Below, in pieces: positions 26,342 to 35,256 of a stretch of 64,000 bases of DNA. The notes below the pieces were generated by a model. The model ran no database searches. It saw only the letters and a list, made by a program, of their open reading frames with translations, and was not told where the DNA came from. The number at the start of each line of letters is the position of its first letter. Position 1 is the stretch's first letter. Source of the stretch: Micromonospora siamensis (GTDB taxonomy: Bacteria; Actinomycetota; Actinomycetes; Mycobacteriales; Micromonosporaceae). The stretch lies in assembly GCF_900090305.1 (NCBI RefSeq), contig NZ_LT607751.1, forward strand, positions 3,348,001 through 3,412,000, read 5' to 3'. The position numbers were made by a program, and so were the translations under genes.

Positions 26342-28156
26342 GTGTCGTCCACCCTGCTGTCCCGCCGTGACCTGCGCTTCCTGCTGCACGACTGGCTCGA
26401 CGTCACCCGCCTCACCGAGCGGCCCCGCTATGCCGAGCACTCCCGGGAGACCTTCGACGACGCCCTGGACCTGGCCGAGCGGGTCGCCACCGCGCACTTC
26501 GCCCCGCACAACCGGGCCGCGGACCTCGCCGAGCCGACCTTCGACGGTCGCCGGGTGCACACCATCCCCGAGGTGCGGGCCGCCCTGGACGCCTTCGCCG
26601 ACACCGGCCTGCTCGCCGCCGCGATGGACCAGCGGGTCGGCGGGATGCAGCTGCCGCAGGTGGTCTCCGCGGCCTGCTTCGCCTGGTTCCAGGCCGCCAA
26701 CGTGGGCACCTCGGCGTACCCCTTCCTGACCCTGGGCAACGCCAACCTGCTGCTCGCCCACGGCAGCGACGAGCAGATCGACACCTGGGTGCGCCCGATG
26801 CTCGAGGGTCGGTTCTTCGGCACCATGTGCCTGTCCGAGCCGCAGGCCGGCAGCTCGCTGGCCGACGTCACCACCCGGGCCGAGCCGCGCGACGACGGGA
26901 CGTACCGGCTCTTCGGCACCAAGATGTGGATCTCGGCGGGGGACCACGAGCTCTCCGAGAACATCGTCCACCTGGTGCTGGCGCGCATCCCCGGAGGTCC
27001 GCCCGGCGTCAAGGGGATCTCGCTGTTCATCGTGCCGAAGGTGCTGCTCGGCCCGGACGGCACGCCCGGCGCCCGCAACGACGTGGTGCTGGTCGGCCTC
27101 AACCACAAGATGGGCTACCGGGGCACCACCAACACGCTGCTGAACTTCGGCGAGGGCGTACACCGGCCGGCGGGTGAGCCCGGCGCGGTCGGCTACCTGG
27201 TCGGCGAGGCGCACCAGGGTCTGGCGCAGATGTTCCACATGATGAACGAGGCACGGATCGGAGTGGGTGCCGGCGCGACCGCGCTGGGCTACACCGGCTA
27301 CCTGAAGTCCCTGGCGTACGCCCGCACGCGCCCGCAGGGCCGTCCGGTCGCCGACAAGGACCCGACCGCCCCGCAGGTGCCGATCATCGCCCACCCCGAC
27401 GTACGCCGGATGCTGCTGGCGCAGAAGAGCTACGTCGAGGGGGCCCTGGCGCTGGTGCTCTACTGCGGACGGCTGCTCGACGAGGAACGATCGGCGCCCA
27501 CTGAGGAGGACCGGCGCCGCGCGCACCTGCTGCTGGACCTGCTCACCCCGATCGCCAAGAGCTGGCCGTCGCAGTGGTGCCTGGCCGCCAACGACCTGGC
27601 CATCCAGGTGCACGGCGGGTACGGCTACACCCGCGACTACGACGTGGAGCAGCACTGGCGGGACAACCGGCTCAACCCGATCCATGAGGGCACCCACGGC
27701 ATCCAGGCCCTCGACCTGCTCGGCCGCAAGGTCACCATGCAGGGCGGGGCCGGCCTGGAGCTGCTGCTGGAGACCGTCCGGGCCACGGTGAACCGGGCCT
27801 GGAAGGCGGACGGCCTCCCGGCTGAGCTGGCCGGGCAGCTCGGCGCGGCGGTCGACCGGATCGCCCTGGTCACCCGGCGGCTGTGGGGCGGCGGGGACCC
27901 GGAGGTCGCCCTGGCCAACGCCTCGGTCTACCTGGAGGCCGTCGGGCACGTGGTGGTCGCCTGGATGTGGCTGGAGCAGCTGCTCGCGGTGGAGGCGCTG
28001 GGCTCACCGGACGGCCCGGAGGGGGACTTCCTGGCCGGGAAGCGGCAGGCGGCGCGGTACTTCTTCCGCTACGAGCTGCCCCGGACCGGCCCGCAGTTCG
28101 ACCTGCTGGAGAGCCTGGACCGGACCACCCTGGACGCCCGGGAGAGCTGGTTGTAG
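26342..28156 (+). CDS. Acyl-CoA dehydrogenase (large, DmdC-like)
   Basis: 604 residues, longer than the usual 380, with a C-terminal extension of the type seen in DmdC and related FadE proteins. MCLSEPQAGSSLADV and TKMWISAGDHE form the FAD and substrate pocket; NPIHEGTHGIQALDLLGRK holds the catalytic Glu. It oxidises an acyl-CoA at C2-C3 and feeds electrons to ETF. GTG 26342 follows GAGGAG; an upstream in-frame stretch overlaps the AAA gene and is not used. Possible cargo is the fatty acids shaped by the nearby desaturase, which is only inference. Confidence 0.93.
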   Translation: MSSTLLSRRDLRFLLHDWLDVTRLTERPRYAEHSRETFDDALDLAERVATAHFAPHNRAADLAEPTFDGRRVHTIPEVRAALDAFADTGLLAAAMDQRVGGMQLPQVVSAACFAWFQAANVGTSAYPFLTLGNANLLLAHGSDEQIDTWVRPMLEGRFFGTMCLSEPQAGSSLADVTTRAEPRDDGTYRLFGTKMWISAGDHELSENIVHLVLARIPGGPPGVKGISLFIVPKVLLGPDGTPGARNDVVLVGLNHKMGYRGTTNTLLNFGEGVHRPAGEPGAVGYLVGEAHQGLAQMFHMMNEARIGVGAGATALGYTGYLKSLAYARTRPQGRPVADKDPTAPQVPIIAHPDVRRMLLAQKSYVEGALALVLYCGRLLDEERSAPTEEDRRRAHLLLDLLTPIAKSWPSQWCLAANDLAIQVHGGYGYTRDYDVEQHWRDNRLNPIHEGTHGIQALDLLGRKVTMQGGAGLELLLETVRATVNRAWKADGLPAELAGQLGAAVDRIALVTRRLWGGGDPEVALANASVYLEAVGHVVVAWMWLEQLLAVEALGSPDGPEGDFLAGKRQAARYFFRYELPRTGPQFDLLESLDRTTLDARESWL

Positions 28157-28160
28157 ACCG

Positions 28161-30758
28161 TCAGCTCAGCAACTCCACGTAGCCGTCGGCGCCGTGCACC
28201 CGGATCCGCTGCCCGTCCCGGATCAGTCGGGTCGCGTCGGCCACCCCGACGACGGCGGGCAGGCCGTACTCCCGGGCGACCACCGCGCCGTGGGTCATCA
28301 GGCCACCCACCTCCGTCACCAGCCCGGCGACCGCGACGAACAGGGGTGACCAGCTCGGGTCGGTGTACGCGGTGACCAGGATGTCGCCGGGCTGGAGGTC
28401 GGCCGCGGCGATGTCCGGTACGACCCGGGCCCGGCCCTCCACCACTCCGGTGGAGACGGGCAGCCCGACCAGCGCGCCGGCCGGCACGTCGTCGCGCCGG
28501 TACGCCCCGTTGAGGCACTCCCCGTCGGAGGTGAGCACCCGGGGCGGGGTGAGCGCCTGGTACGACCGGAACTCCTCGCGGCGCCGGCTGATCAGCCCGC
28601 GATCCACCCGCCCGGTGCGTACGGCGTCGTGCAGCTCGGCGAAGGTGAGGAAGTAGCTGTCCTCCCCGCTGGCGAGCACGCCGTCCCGGACGAGGTGGGC
28701 GACCTCCGCCAGCAGGGCCTGCTTGTAGACCAGGTAGCGGCTGACGATGGCGTACTTCGGATACTCCCGGTAACCGATGAAGGTGCGGACCCGGTCGATC
28801 ATCCGCTTGGTCTCGTCGGCCTTGCGCTGTCCGTCCGGCAGGGCCCGCAGCCGGGCCAGCACGTCCCGTTCCTTCTCCGCCGCAGCCCGTCGGCCCTGGT
28901 CGAAGCGCCGCTCCCGTTCGCCGGGCGGGAAGTTCCGGACGTCGTCCAACAGCAGGGGAAGCAGCGAGCCGGGGCGTTCGCTCCACCGCGGCCTGGTGAT
29001 GTCGATCTCGCCGACGCAGCGCATGCCGTACCGGTCGAGCCAGCCGCGGATGGCGTCCCGGGCCCGCTCCCCGCCGGGCAGGGTGGGCAGCTCGTCCAGG
29101 AAGCCGTCGTCGGTGGCCTTCTCCAGGAAGGCCACCACCGCCGGATGGGGGCGGACGACGTCGGCGACGTCCAGCAGGGCCAGCCCCATCTCCGAGGTGA
29201 TGTTGCCGGGCGCGGAGAGGGTGAGGGTGTCGGCGGCGTTCTTCTCGCCCAGCCACTCCCGCAGGTTCTCGTTGAGCCACCAGGAGGCGTCCATCCCCGC
29301 CATGAGCACCTGCATGCTCAGCGGATCGCGCAGCAGCCGCTTGTGCTCCTCGAAGGCGGCCAGCAGGAAGTCGAACCGCGCCGGCCCGGACGTCGCCGCG
29401 ATGTCGCGGCGCAGGGCGGCGAGGGCCGTCTCGCTGCGGTCGACCAGCTCGGCGACGATCGCCGGATCGGCCTCGACCGGCGCGGGCGGACCGGCCGGCG
29501 GCGGTGGGGGCGTGGGCTGGTCGGTCAGCTCGGGCAGGAACTCGCCGCGGTCGACGACGGTCTCCAGCGCGTCCCGCACCAGCGGGTCGCCCCGGCCCAC
29601 CAGTTCCAGCAGGCCGGCGCGGCGGGCCGGCGACGCCAGGGTCGCGGTGACGTCGACGAAGAGCCGTCCACCGGCGGCGTGCATCGGCGCGATCGCGGTC
29701 AGCTGCCACATCGACCAGCCCAGGGGCTTCATCGCGTCGGTCATCATCTGCTGGTGTCCCACGGAGACGTACACGTGGTTCGCCCCGTCGCCGGCCTCGG
29801 GGACCGGGAAGAGCGTGGTGACCGGCCGGCTCTGCACCACGTGGAACTCGTCGTCGACCAGGCACCACTCGATGTCCTGTGGGCGGCCGAAGTGGGCCTC
29901 GATCCGCCGGCCGAGCCGCACCAGCCGCAGCACCTGCTCGTCGGTCAGCGCCGGTTCCCGCTGCTGCCGCGGCTCGATCGCCGCCCGCGTGGTGCCGCCG
30001 CCGGTTCGGGGGCGCACGGCGAGCCGCTTGGCGGCGATCGAACGCTCGACGATCCGGCCGTCGCGTACCCGGTAGATGTCCGGGTCGACCAGGCCCGCGA
30101 CCAGCGCCTCGCCGAGGCCGAAGCCGGCCTCCACCGAGGCGACCTTCCGGTCCGAGGTGACCGGGTCGGCGGTGAACAGGACGCCCGCCACCCGCGGGAA
30201 GAGCATCTTCTGCACGACCACGGCCATCCGCACCGCCCGGTGGTCGATGCCGTTGCGCTGCCGGTAGGCCACCGCGCGTTCGGTGAAGAGCGAGGCCCAG
30301 CAGCGACGGACGTCCCGCAGGACAGCCGCCGTCCCGACGACGTTGAGGTAGGTGTCCTGCTGGCCGGCGAAGGAGGCCGTGGGCAGGTCCTCCGCCGTCG
30401 CGCTGGACCGCACGGCGTACGCGTCGTGCTCGCCCAGCTCGCCCAGCGCCCGGGTGACCGCCGCCGCCAGGTCCTCGGGGAGGGCGCTCTCCTCGACGTC
30501 CCGCCGGATCTCCGCCGCGAGCGTGCGGGCCGCCCTCCGGTCGTCCGGGTCGAGGCGGGACAGCTGGTCGAGCCGCTCCTCGACCGACGGAACGCCGGCC
30601 AGCATCCGCCCGAAGGCGTGCGTCGTCACGCAGAAACCGGGCGGCACCGGGAGACCGTCGATCCGCGACAGCGCCCCCAGGTGCGCGCCCTTGCCGCCGA
30701 CCAGCGTCAGCTGCGTCTCGTCGACCTCGTGCAGCCCGCACACGTACCGCTGGTTCAT
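28161..30758 (-). CDS. rph: Rifampin phosphotransferase (RPH)
   Basis: 865 residues, almost exactly the length of Listeria RPH (867). Domain order is ATP-grasp (1-320, with GGKGAHLGAL and AYAVRSSATAEDL), rifampin-binding domain (about 330-750) and swivelling phosphohistidine domain (GGLMTHGAVVAREYG, His823). The enzyme uses ATP to phosphorylate rifamycins at C21 and gives AMP and phosphate, protecting RNA polymerase. It is separated from PEP synthase by this layout and the motif context. ATG 30758 follows GGAGG. A 25-base palindrome matching the rifamycin-associated element lies 130 bases upstream, supporting induction by rifamycins. Confidence 0.93.
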   Translation of the reverse strand: MNQRYVCGLHEVDETQLTLVGGKGAHLGALSRIDGLPVPPGFCVTTHAFGRMLAGVPSVEERLDQLSRLDPDDRRAARTLAAEIRRDVEESALPEDLAAAVTRALGELGEHDAYAVRSSATAEDLPTASFAGQQDTYLNVVGTAAVLRDVRRCWASLFTERAVAYRQRNGIDHRAVRMAVVVQKMLFPRVAGVLFTADPVTSDRKVASVEAGFGLGEALVAGLVDPDIYRVRDGRIVERSIAAKRLAVRPRTGGGTTRAAIEPRQQREPALTDEQVLRLVRLGRRIEAHFGRPQDIEWCLVDDEFHVVQSRPVTTLFPVPEAGDGANHVYVSVGHQQMMTDAMKPLGWSMWQLTAIAPMHAAGGRLFVDVTATLASPARRAGLLELVGRGDPLVRDALETVVDRGEFLPELTDQPTPPPPPAGPPAPVEADPAIVAELVDRSETALAALRRDIAATSGPARFDFLLAAFEEHKRLLRDPLSMQVLMAGMDASWWLNENLREWLGEKNAADTLTLSAPGNITSEMGLALLDVADVVRPHPAVVAFLEKATDDGFLDELPTLPGGERARDAIRGWLDRYGMRCVGEIDITRPRWSERPGSLLPLLLDDVRNFPPGERERRFDQGRRAAAEKERDVLARLRALPDGQRKADETKRMIDRVRTFIGYREYPKYAIVSRYLVYKQALLAEVAHLVRDGVLASGEDSYFLTFAELHDAVRTGRVDRGLISRRREEFRSYQALTPPRVLTSDGECLNGAYRRDDVPAGALVGLPVSTGVVEGRARVVPDIAAADLQPGDILVTAYTDPSWSPLFVAVAGLVTEVGGLMTHGAVVAREYGLPAVVGVADATRLIRDGQRIRVHGADGYVELLS

Positions 30759-30887
30759 CCCCGTGCCTCCGATGCCGTCAGCGGTTCAACGACGCTGCGC
30801 CCGCGGTGGTCGGGCCCCCGCGTGCGTACGTCGTCCCCCCGTTCACCCCGCCCGTTTCCCGGTCCGGCGGACGATTCTGCGCCCGGA

Positions 30888-30912
30888 CCCGGGTCTTGCG
30901 GCAAGACCCGGG
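30888..30912. promoter_or_regulatory. Rifamycin-associated element (RAE)-like palindrome
   Basis: CCCGGGTCTTGC-G-GCAAGACCCGGG is a perfect palindrome of 12-base arms around one G. Its core CTTGCGGCAAG equals the core of the element known upstream of rifamycin-inactivating genes in actinomycetes. The remaining 474-base gap (30759-31232) holds no convincing gene. Confidence 0.85.
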
Positions 30913-31232
30913 GTGCGATATATGTTCAAGTGGGAGGAGTTGCCGCGCCCTCGTGGCGCGCGCCCCGGCCTGACCGGGCCGTCCTACCGCCTCTCGTCGA
31001 CGGCGCGCACGGTGTGCCGGAAGCCCACCATCTCGTGCCCGACCACCTCCACGATCGCCGCCTGGGGATGAGCGAGAGCACCAGCAGCGGCACGGGAGCG
31101 ACTGAATCCGTTGCCGGGGAGAAGAACCACCCGGAGAATCGCGACGGCGGGTGTCCGATCCGGGGGGAGGCGGTCGTAGCAGCGGTGAACGGCGGCCCGA
31201 CCGGGCGGCCGACGGTGCACAGGAGATGATCG

Positions 31233-31568
31233 GTGATGGCGCAGTACCTGATGTCCGTGCTCCACGACTCGACCGACCTGGCCACCGCCGAGGAGATGGC
31301 GGCGATCGACGTCTTCAACGCGAGGCTCCGGGCCGACGGCCACTGGGTGTTCGCCGGTGGCCTGACCTCGCCCCACACGGCCACCGTCGTCGACGGCCGG
31401 CAGGGGGAACCGGTCTTCACCGACGGCCCCTACGTCGAGTCGAAGGAGCACGTCATCGGCTTCTGGATCGTCGACGCGCCCCACCTCGACGTGGCGCTGC
31501 GGCTCGCCGCCCAGGGGTCGAGGAGCTGCAACCGGCGGATCGAGCTGCGGCCGTTCCTCGGCGAATGA
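31233..31568 (+). CDS. DGPF/YCII-domain protein
   Basis: 111 residues. The name-giving motif is present as TDGPYVESKEHVIGFWIVD. DGPF proteins are small dimeric proteins of unknown activity, typically encoded next to ECF42 sigma factors. GTG 31233 and ATG 31236 are in the same frame; AGGAG at 31221-31225 gives 7 bases to GTG and 10 to ATG. The stop overlaps the sigma gene start by 4 bases (ATGA). Confidence 0.92.
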   Translation: MMAQYLMSVLHDSTDLATAEEMAAIDVFNARLRADGHWVFAGGLTSPHTATVVDGRQGEPVFTDGPYVESKEHVIGFWIVDAPHLDVALRLAAQGSRSCNRRIELRPFLGE

Positions 31569-32785
31569 CCGACGCCGGTGCGGTGATCACCCGGGTCCAC
31601 CGCGAGGAGTGGGCCCGGCTGGTCGCCACCCTCGCCCGCCGCCTCGGGGACCTCGACGTCGCCGAGGAGATGGCCGCCGAGGCGTTCGCCTCGGCGGTGC
31701 GGCGCTGGCCGGTCGACGGCGTCCCGCCCAATCCCGGCGCGTGGCTCACCACCACCGCGTACCGCAGGGCCGTCGACCGGCTCCGGCGCGAGGCCCGGCG
31801 CGAGGAGAAGCACCGGGAGGCGTTGATGCTGTTCCACCCCGCCGAACCGCTCGGGGCCGTCGACGACGACCGGCTGCGCCTGATCTTCACCTGCTGCCAT
31901 CCCGCCCTGTCCATGGAGGCCCGGGTCGCGCTGACCCTGCGGATGGTCGGCGGGCTCACGGTGGGGGAGATCGCCCGCGCGTTCCTGGTCGAGGAGGCCA
32001 CCATGGGCCGCCGGATCACCCGGGCGAAGGCGAAGATCAGAGCCGCCCGGATCCCGTACGGTGTGCCGTTGCGGGAGGATCTGCCGGCCCGGGTCACCGG
32101 CGTGCTCGCCGTCCTCTACCTGATTTTCAACGAGGGCTACCTGGCCTCGGACCCCGGGCGGGGACCGATCCGCGCCGAGCTGACCGCCGAGGCGATCCGG
32201 CTGACCCGGCTGGTCCGGGCCCTGCTGCCGGCCGACGGCGAAACCGCCGGGCTGCTGGCGCTGATGCTGCTGACCGAGGCCCGCCGCGAGGCGCGGGTGT
32301 CGGCCGACGGCGAACTCGTCACGCTGGACGAGCAGGACCGCGGGCTCTGGGACCGCCGGCGGATCGCCGAGGGGCACGCGCTGGTCCGCGCGCTCGTCGC
32401 CGCCGGCCGGCCGCCCGGCCGCTACCAGATCCTCGCCGCCGTCAACGCCGTCCACACCGACGCCGCCGACGTCCGGCAGACCGACTGGTCGCAGGTGGTC
32501 GTCCTCTACGACCAGCTCACCCGCCTCGACCCCTCGCCGATCGTACGGCTGAACCGGGCGATCGCGGTCGCCGAACTCGACGGCCCGCAGGTCGCCCTGG
32601 CGCAGGTCGACGGGCTGCCGCTGGAGGGCTACCGCGCCTTCCACGCCACCCGCGCCGAACTGCTGCGCCGGCTGGGCCGCGTCGAGGAGTCCCGGGCGGC
32701 GTACGACCGGGCGGTCGGGTCGGCCGGGAACGCCGCCGAGACGGCGTACCTGGTCCGTCGCCGCGACCAGTTGGCTGGCCCGTGA
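31565..32785 (+). CDS. ECF sigma factor, ECF42-type with C-terminal extension
   Basis: 406 residues. Sigma region 2 (about 15-80, EEMAAEAFASAVRRWP), region 4 (about 105-160, EARVALTLRMVGGLTVGEIARAFLVEEATMGRRITRAKAKI) and a long helical C-terminal domain that includes a TPR-like part (RLNRAIAVAELDGP). This is the ECF42 layout, which needs no anti-sigma factor and is genetically tied to DGPF proteins. ATG 31565 overlaps the DGPF stop, so both are made from one message. Likely controls its own operon. Confidence 0.92.
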   Translation: MTDAGAVITRVHREEWARLVATLARRLGDLDVAEEMAAEAFASAVRRWPVDGVPPNPGAWLTTTAYRRAVDRLRREARREEKHREALMLFHPAEPLGAVDDDRLRLIFTCCHPALSMEARVALTLRMVGGLTVGEIARAFLVEEATMGRRITRAKAKIRAARIPYGVPLREDLPARVTGVLAVLYLIFNEGYLASDPGRGPIRAELTAEAIRLTRLVRALLPADGETAGLLALMLLTEARREARVSADGELVTLDEQDRGLWDRRRIAEGHALVRALVAAGRPPGRYQILAAVNAVHTDAADVRQTDWSQVVVLYDQLTRLDPSPIVRLNRAIAVAELDGPQVALAQVDGLPLEGYRAFHATRAELLRRLGRVEESRAAYDRAVGSAGNAAETAYLVRRRDQLAGP

Positions 32786-32797
32786 AAGGCGTCGCGT

Positions 32798-33397
32798 TCA
32801 GCGGTTCGGTGCGCGCAGGCCGTCGACGAGGATCGACAGCAGACGCGGCCCCCGGGCGTCGAGCTCGGCGTCGTCCAGGCGGGTCAGCCAACTGATGAGA
32901 ACGATCACGTCGCGGGCGTCGGCGTCGGCGCGGATGCTGCCGGCGGAGCGGCCGGCGGCCAGCAGCAGTTCGATCGACTCGCCGATCGGGCCGAGGCTGT
33001 GGGCGGCGAGGTCACGCCAGGTCGCCGCCTCGACGGCGGCGAAGACGTCGCGCTTGACCCTGGCGTAGGCGGCCACCCGGTCGAACCAGGCCGCCAACGC
33101 CTGCAGCGGCGGGCGGGCCGCCAGCAGTCGCGGTGCCTCGGCGACCAGCTCGTCGACCTCCTGGCGGTACACCTCGGCGAGCAGGTCCTCCCGGGTGGGA
33201 AAGTGCCGGTACAAGGTGCCCTGTCCGATTCCGCAGGCTTTCGCGACGGCGTTTAGCTTCAGCTCGCCCGGCTCGTGCACGAGTTCGCGGGCCGCGTGGA
33301 GGATCCGTTCGCGGTTGCGCCGCGCGTCGGCGCGTGGCGCGGTGCCGCTGGCGGAAGCGGACACGTGTCCGCTAGAGTGGTCGAAGTAACCGGACAT
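32798..33397 (-). CDS. TetR-family repressor
   Basis: 199 residues. RERILHAARELV and GIGQGTLYRHFPTREDLLAEVY form the TetR DNA-binding domain; the rest is an all-helical ligand and dimer domain of the SbtR-like group. It faces the SDR gene at 33424. ATG 33397 has no ribosome site but TAGACT lies 6 bases before it; GTG 33364 is an alternative in-frame start. Two operator-like sites overlap this start, so it should repress itself and the SDR gene. Confidence 0.92.
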   Translation of the reverse strand: MSGYFDHSSGHVSASASGTAPRADARRNRERILHAARELVHEPGELKLNAVAKACGIGQGTLYRHFPTREDLLAEVYRQEVDELVAEAPRLLAARPPLQALAAWFDRVAAYARVKRDVFAAVEAATWRDLAAHSLGPIGESIELLLAAGRSAGSIRADADARDVIVLISWLTRLDDAELDARGPRLLSILVDGLRAPNR

Positions 33398-33403
33398 GTG
33401 TCC
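33359..33403. promoter_or_regulatory. Twin TetR operators
   Basis: GGACACGTGTCC (33359-33370, perfect palindrome) and GGACATGTGTCC (33392-33403, one mismatched pair) lie 33 bases apart, about three helical turns. The second covers the TetR start codon and both flank the SDR promoter region. Confidence 0.75.
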
Positions 33404-33423
33404 AGTCTAGCTTGAGGAGCCTC

Positions 33424-34164
33424 ATGACCATCCAGGGTAAGGTCGTCGCGATCACCGGCGCCAGCAGCGGGATCGGCGAAGCCACGGCTCGCCACCTCGC
33501 CGCACTCGGCGCGTCCGTCGTCCTCGGCGCTCGCCGCACGGACCGGCTCGACCGCCTGGTCGCCGAGCTCGAAGCCGCCGGCGGCAGGGCGGCCGCCACC
33601 CGGGTGGACGTCACGACACCCGCCGACCTCCAGTCGCTGGTCGACCTCGCCGTCGAGCGCTTCGGCCGGCTGGACGTCCTGGTCGGCAACGCCGGGATCA
33701 GCAGGATCAGCCCCGTCGCGGACCTGGACGTCGAGGGCTGGTCGGCGATGGTCGACGTGAACGTCAAGGGCATCCTGCACGGGATCGCCGCCGCCCTGCC
33801 CGTGTTCACCCGCCAGGGCAGTGGCCATCTCGTCACGGTCGTCTCGACGTCCGGCCTGAAGATCGTCCCCACCCAGGCGGTGTACGCCGGGACGAAGAAC
33901 GCCGTCCGCACCCTGCTGGAAGGCCTACGGCAGGAGAGTACGACCGGGGTCCTGCGGACGACGTCGATCTCCCCCGGCTACGTCCGCACCGAACTGATCG
34001 ACAACGCCGTGGACGACCCCGCCGTGCGGGAGCGGACCAGGCAGAACATGGCCGACCTCGGGATCGACCCCAGGGCAGTGGCCCACGCGATCGCCTTCGT
34101 GATCGACCAGCCCCACGACGTCGAGATCGGCGACCTGACCATCCGACCGACCCGGCAGGGCTGA
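33424..34164 (+). CDS. Short-chain dehydrogenase/reductase
   Basis: 246 residues, a classical SDR: TGASSGIG for NADP, GNAGIS, and YAGTK as the catalytic Tyr and Lys. GAGGAG precedes ATG 33424. Likely target of the divergent TetR repressor; natural substrate unknown. SDR/TetR divergent pairs often detoxify the ligand that the repressor senses. Confidence 0.92.
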   Translation: MTIQGKVVAITGASSGIGEATARHLAALGASVVLGARRTDRLDRLVAELEAAGGRAAATRVDVTTPADLQSLVDLAVERFGRLDVLVGNAGISRISPVADLDVEGWSAMVDVNVKGILHGIAAALPVFTRQGSGHLVTVVSTSGLKIVPTQAVYAGTKNAVRTLLEGLRQESTTGVLRTTSISPGYVRTELIDNAVDDPAVRERTRQNMADLGIDPRAVAHAIAFVIDQPHDVEIGDLTIRPTRQG

Positions 34165-34181
34165 CGGCCCCCGCCCCTCGG

Positions 34182-34844
34182 TCAGCGCCGGCCGGGAAGC
34201 CGTTCGGCCAGAGCGTCCCGCAGGCCGTCGGGCAGCCCGTCGACCGCGAGCAGCTCCGGCAACAGCTCCGGCTCGGTCAGGTAGGCCCGGAACGCCCGCG
34301 CGACGGTCACCCCGTGCGCCGGACGATCCTCCACGGTCACCGGATCACCGGCCCGCACCTCGCCCGGCTCCAACACCCGCAGGTACGCGCCGGGCCGGCC
34401 CGCTGAGGCGAAGGTCTTCACCCAGCGGGGCTCACCCATCTTGTGCTGGAACGTCGCGCACGGGATGCGGCCGAAGGTGGGCTGGAGCACCAACCGGGGA
34501 CCGACGCGCCACCGCTCGCCGATCACCGCGCCGTTGACGTCCACCCCCTCGGTGGTCAGGTTCTCCCCGAAGAGCCCGTCGGGGAGCGGGCGACCCAGCC
34601 GCGCCTGCCACCAGTCGTAGTCCTCCCGCGCGTACGCGTAGACCGCCTGGTCGTCACCGCCGTGGTGCTCGACGTCGAAGATCTGGTCACCGACCAGGCC
34701 GCTGTGCAGCCCGATGGTCTTCGGCCCGGGCGCCCGCACCTGGACGGGGTGGTCGACCGGCCGCTTGTTGATGCCGGTCACCCCGACGCCCTTGGCCGGG
34801 TTGGGCTCCGGCACCGCCAGGTTGACCGAGAGGATCGTCGACAC
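34182..34844 (-). CDS. MOSC-domain protein (YiiM-like)
   Basis: 220 residues. LFGENLTTEG and the Cys in GRIPCATFQHKMG are the MOSC signature; the MOSC fold binds the molybdenum cofactor, and YiiM reduces 6-hydroxylaminopurine. GTG 34844 has no Shine-Dalgarno sequence but TAGGCT lies 7 bases upstream. It ends 17 bases from the convergent SDR stop. Confidence 0.88.
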   Translation of the reverse strand: MSTILSVNLAVPEPNPAKGVGVTGINKRPVDHPVQVRAPGPKTIGLHSGLVGDQIFDVEHHGGDDQAVYAYAREDYDWWQARLGRPLPDGLFGENLTTEGVDVNGAVIGERWRVGPRLVLQPTFGRIPCATFQHKMGEPRWVKTFASAGRPGAYLRVLEPGEVRAGDPVTVEDRPAHGVTVARAFRAYLTEPELLPELLAVDGLPDGLRDALAERLPGRR

Positions 34845-34881
34845 GGCCGGAAGCCTAGCGGTGCGCGCTCCCGAACGCCGA

Positions 34882-34929
34882 CCGGTTTCCTGAACCGGTG
34901 TCGCAGGTTGAATCCTGCCGGGGGCACCA
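34882..34929 (+). tRNA. 3' half of tRNA-Arg(CCU), att-site remnant
   Basis: CCGGT-TTCCTGA-ACCGG forms a perfect anticodon stem with a 7-base loop whose anticodon is CCU (Arg). Four variable bases follow, then a T stem GCAGG/CCTGC with loop TTGAAT, one base short of the usual TTCGAAT, then CGGGGGC, discriminator A and CCA. The 5' half (acceptor GCCCCCG and D arm) is not upstream. A 3' tRNA fragment beside a recombinase remnant is the usual trace of an integrated element; the missing C56 means it is not a working gene. Confidence 0.8.
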
Positions 34930-35007
34930 CTACTAGCAGGGCAGGCGCCAGGAATCCATCGATTCTGGCAAGATCCTGGGTCCGTTCCTGGTCCGTCAGC
35001 TTCAGCT

Positions 35008-35235
35008 CGGCATGCTGTCGCCGGAGGCTCGGGCGCGCTCTGGCTCGACGCGGGCGGAAAGATCGAGCGGCTTTCGGAGCAGATGGGCCACGCCAGCTAT
35101 GAGACCACGCAGAAGTTCTACGCCCACCTGATCCTGCCGGATGAGTATGCGCCGCACATCTTCGCGGCTCGACCTGCGGTGCCCAAGCCCCAGCCGAGCA
35201 ACGTACGACCTCTGCGGCCGACCGGTACGCAGTAG
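35008..35235 (+). pseudogene. C-terminal remnant of a tyrosine recombinase (integrase)
   Basis: 76 codons ending at TAG 35235 translate to a stretch with WLDAGGKIERLSEQMGHAS and ETTQKFYAHL: the second catalytic His of GHAS and the region of the nucleophile Tyr (KFYAHL) are recognisable. The N-terminal core and most catalytic residues are missing and no start is credible. Located 78 bases after the tRNA fragment. Confidence 0.8.
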
Positions 35236-35256
35236 CCCCAACAGAAGGAGAAAGAG

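Noticed and set aside
28161..30758. Phosphoenolpyruvate synthase
   Set aside because: Domain order with a C-terminal phosphohistidine domain, a length of 865 and the upstream palindrome fit rifampin phosphotransferase better.
30986..31090. Reverse-strand stretch ending in GHEMVGFRHTVRAVDERR upstream of the DGPF gene
   Set aside because: Reads like protein for about 30 codons but has no credible start or ribosome site; may be a remnant, not enough to call.
34882..34929. Complete tRNA gene
   Set aside because: The acceptor 5' strand and D arm are absent and the T loop lacks one base.
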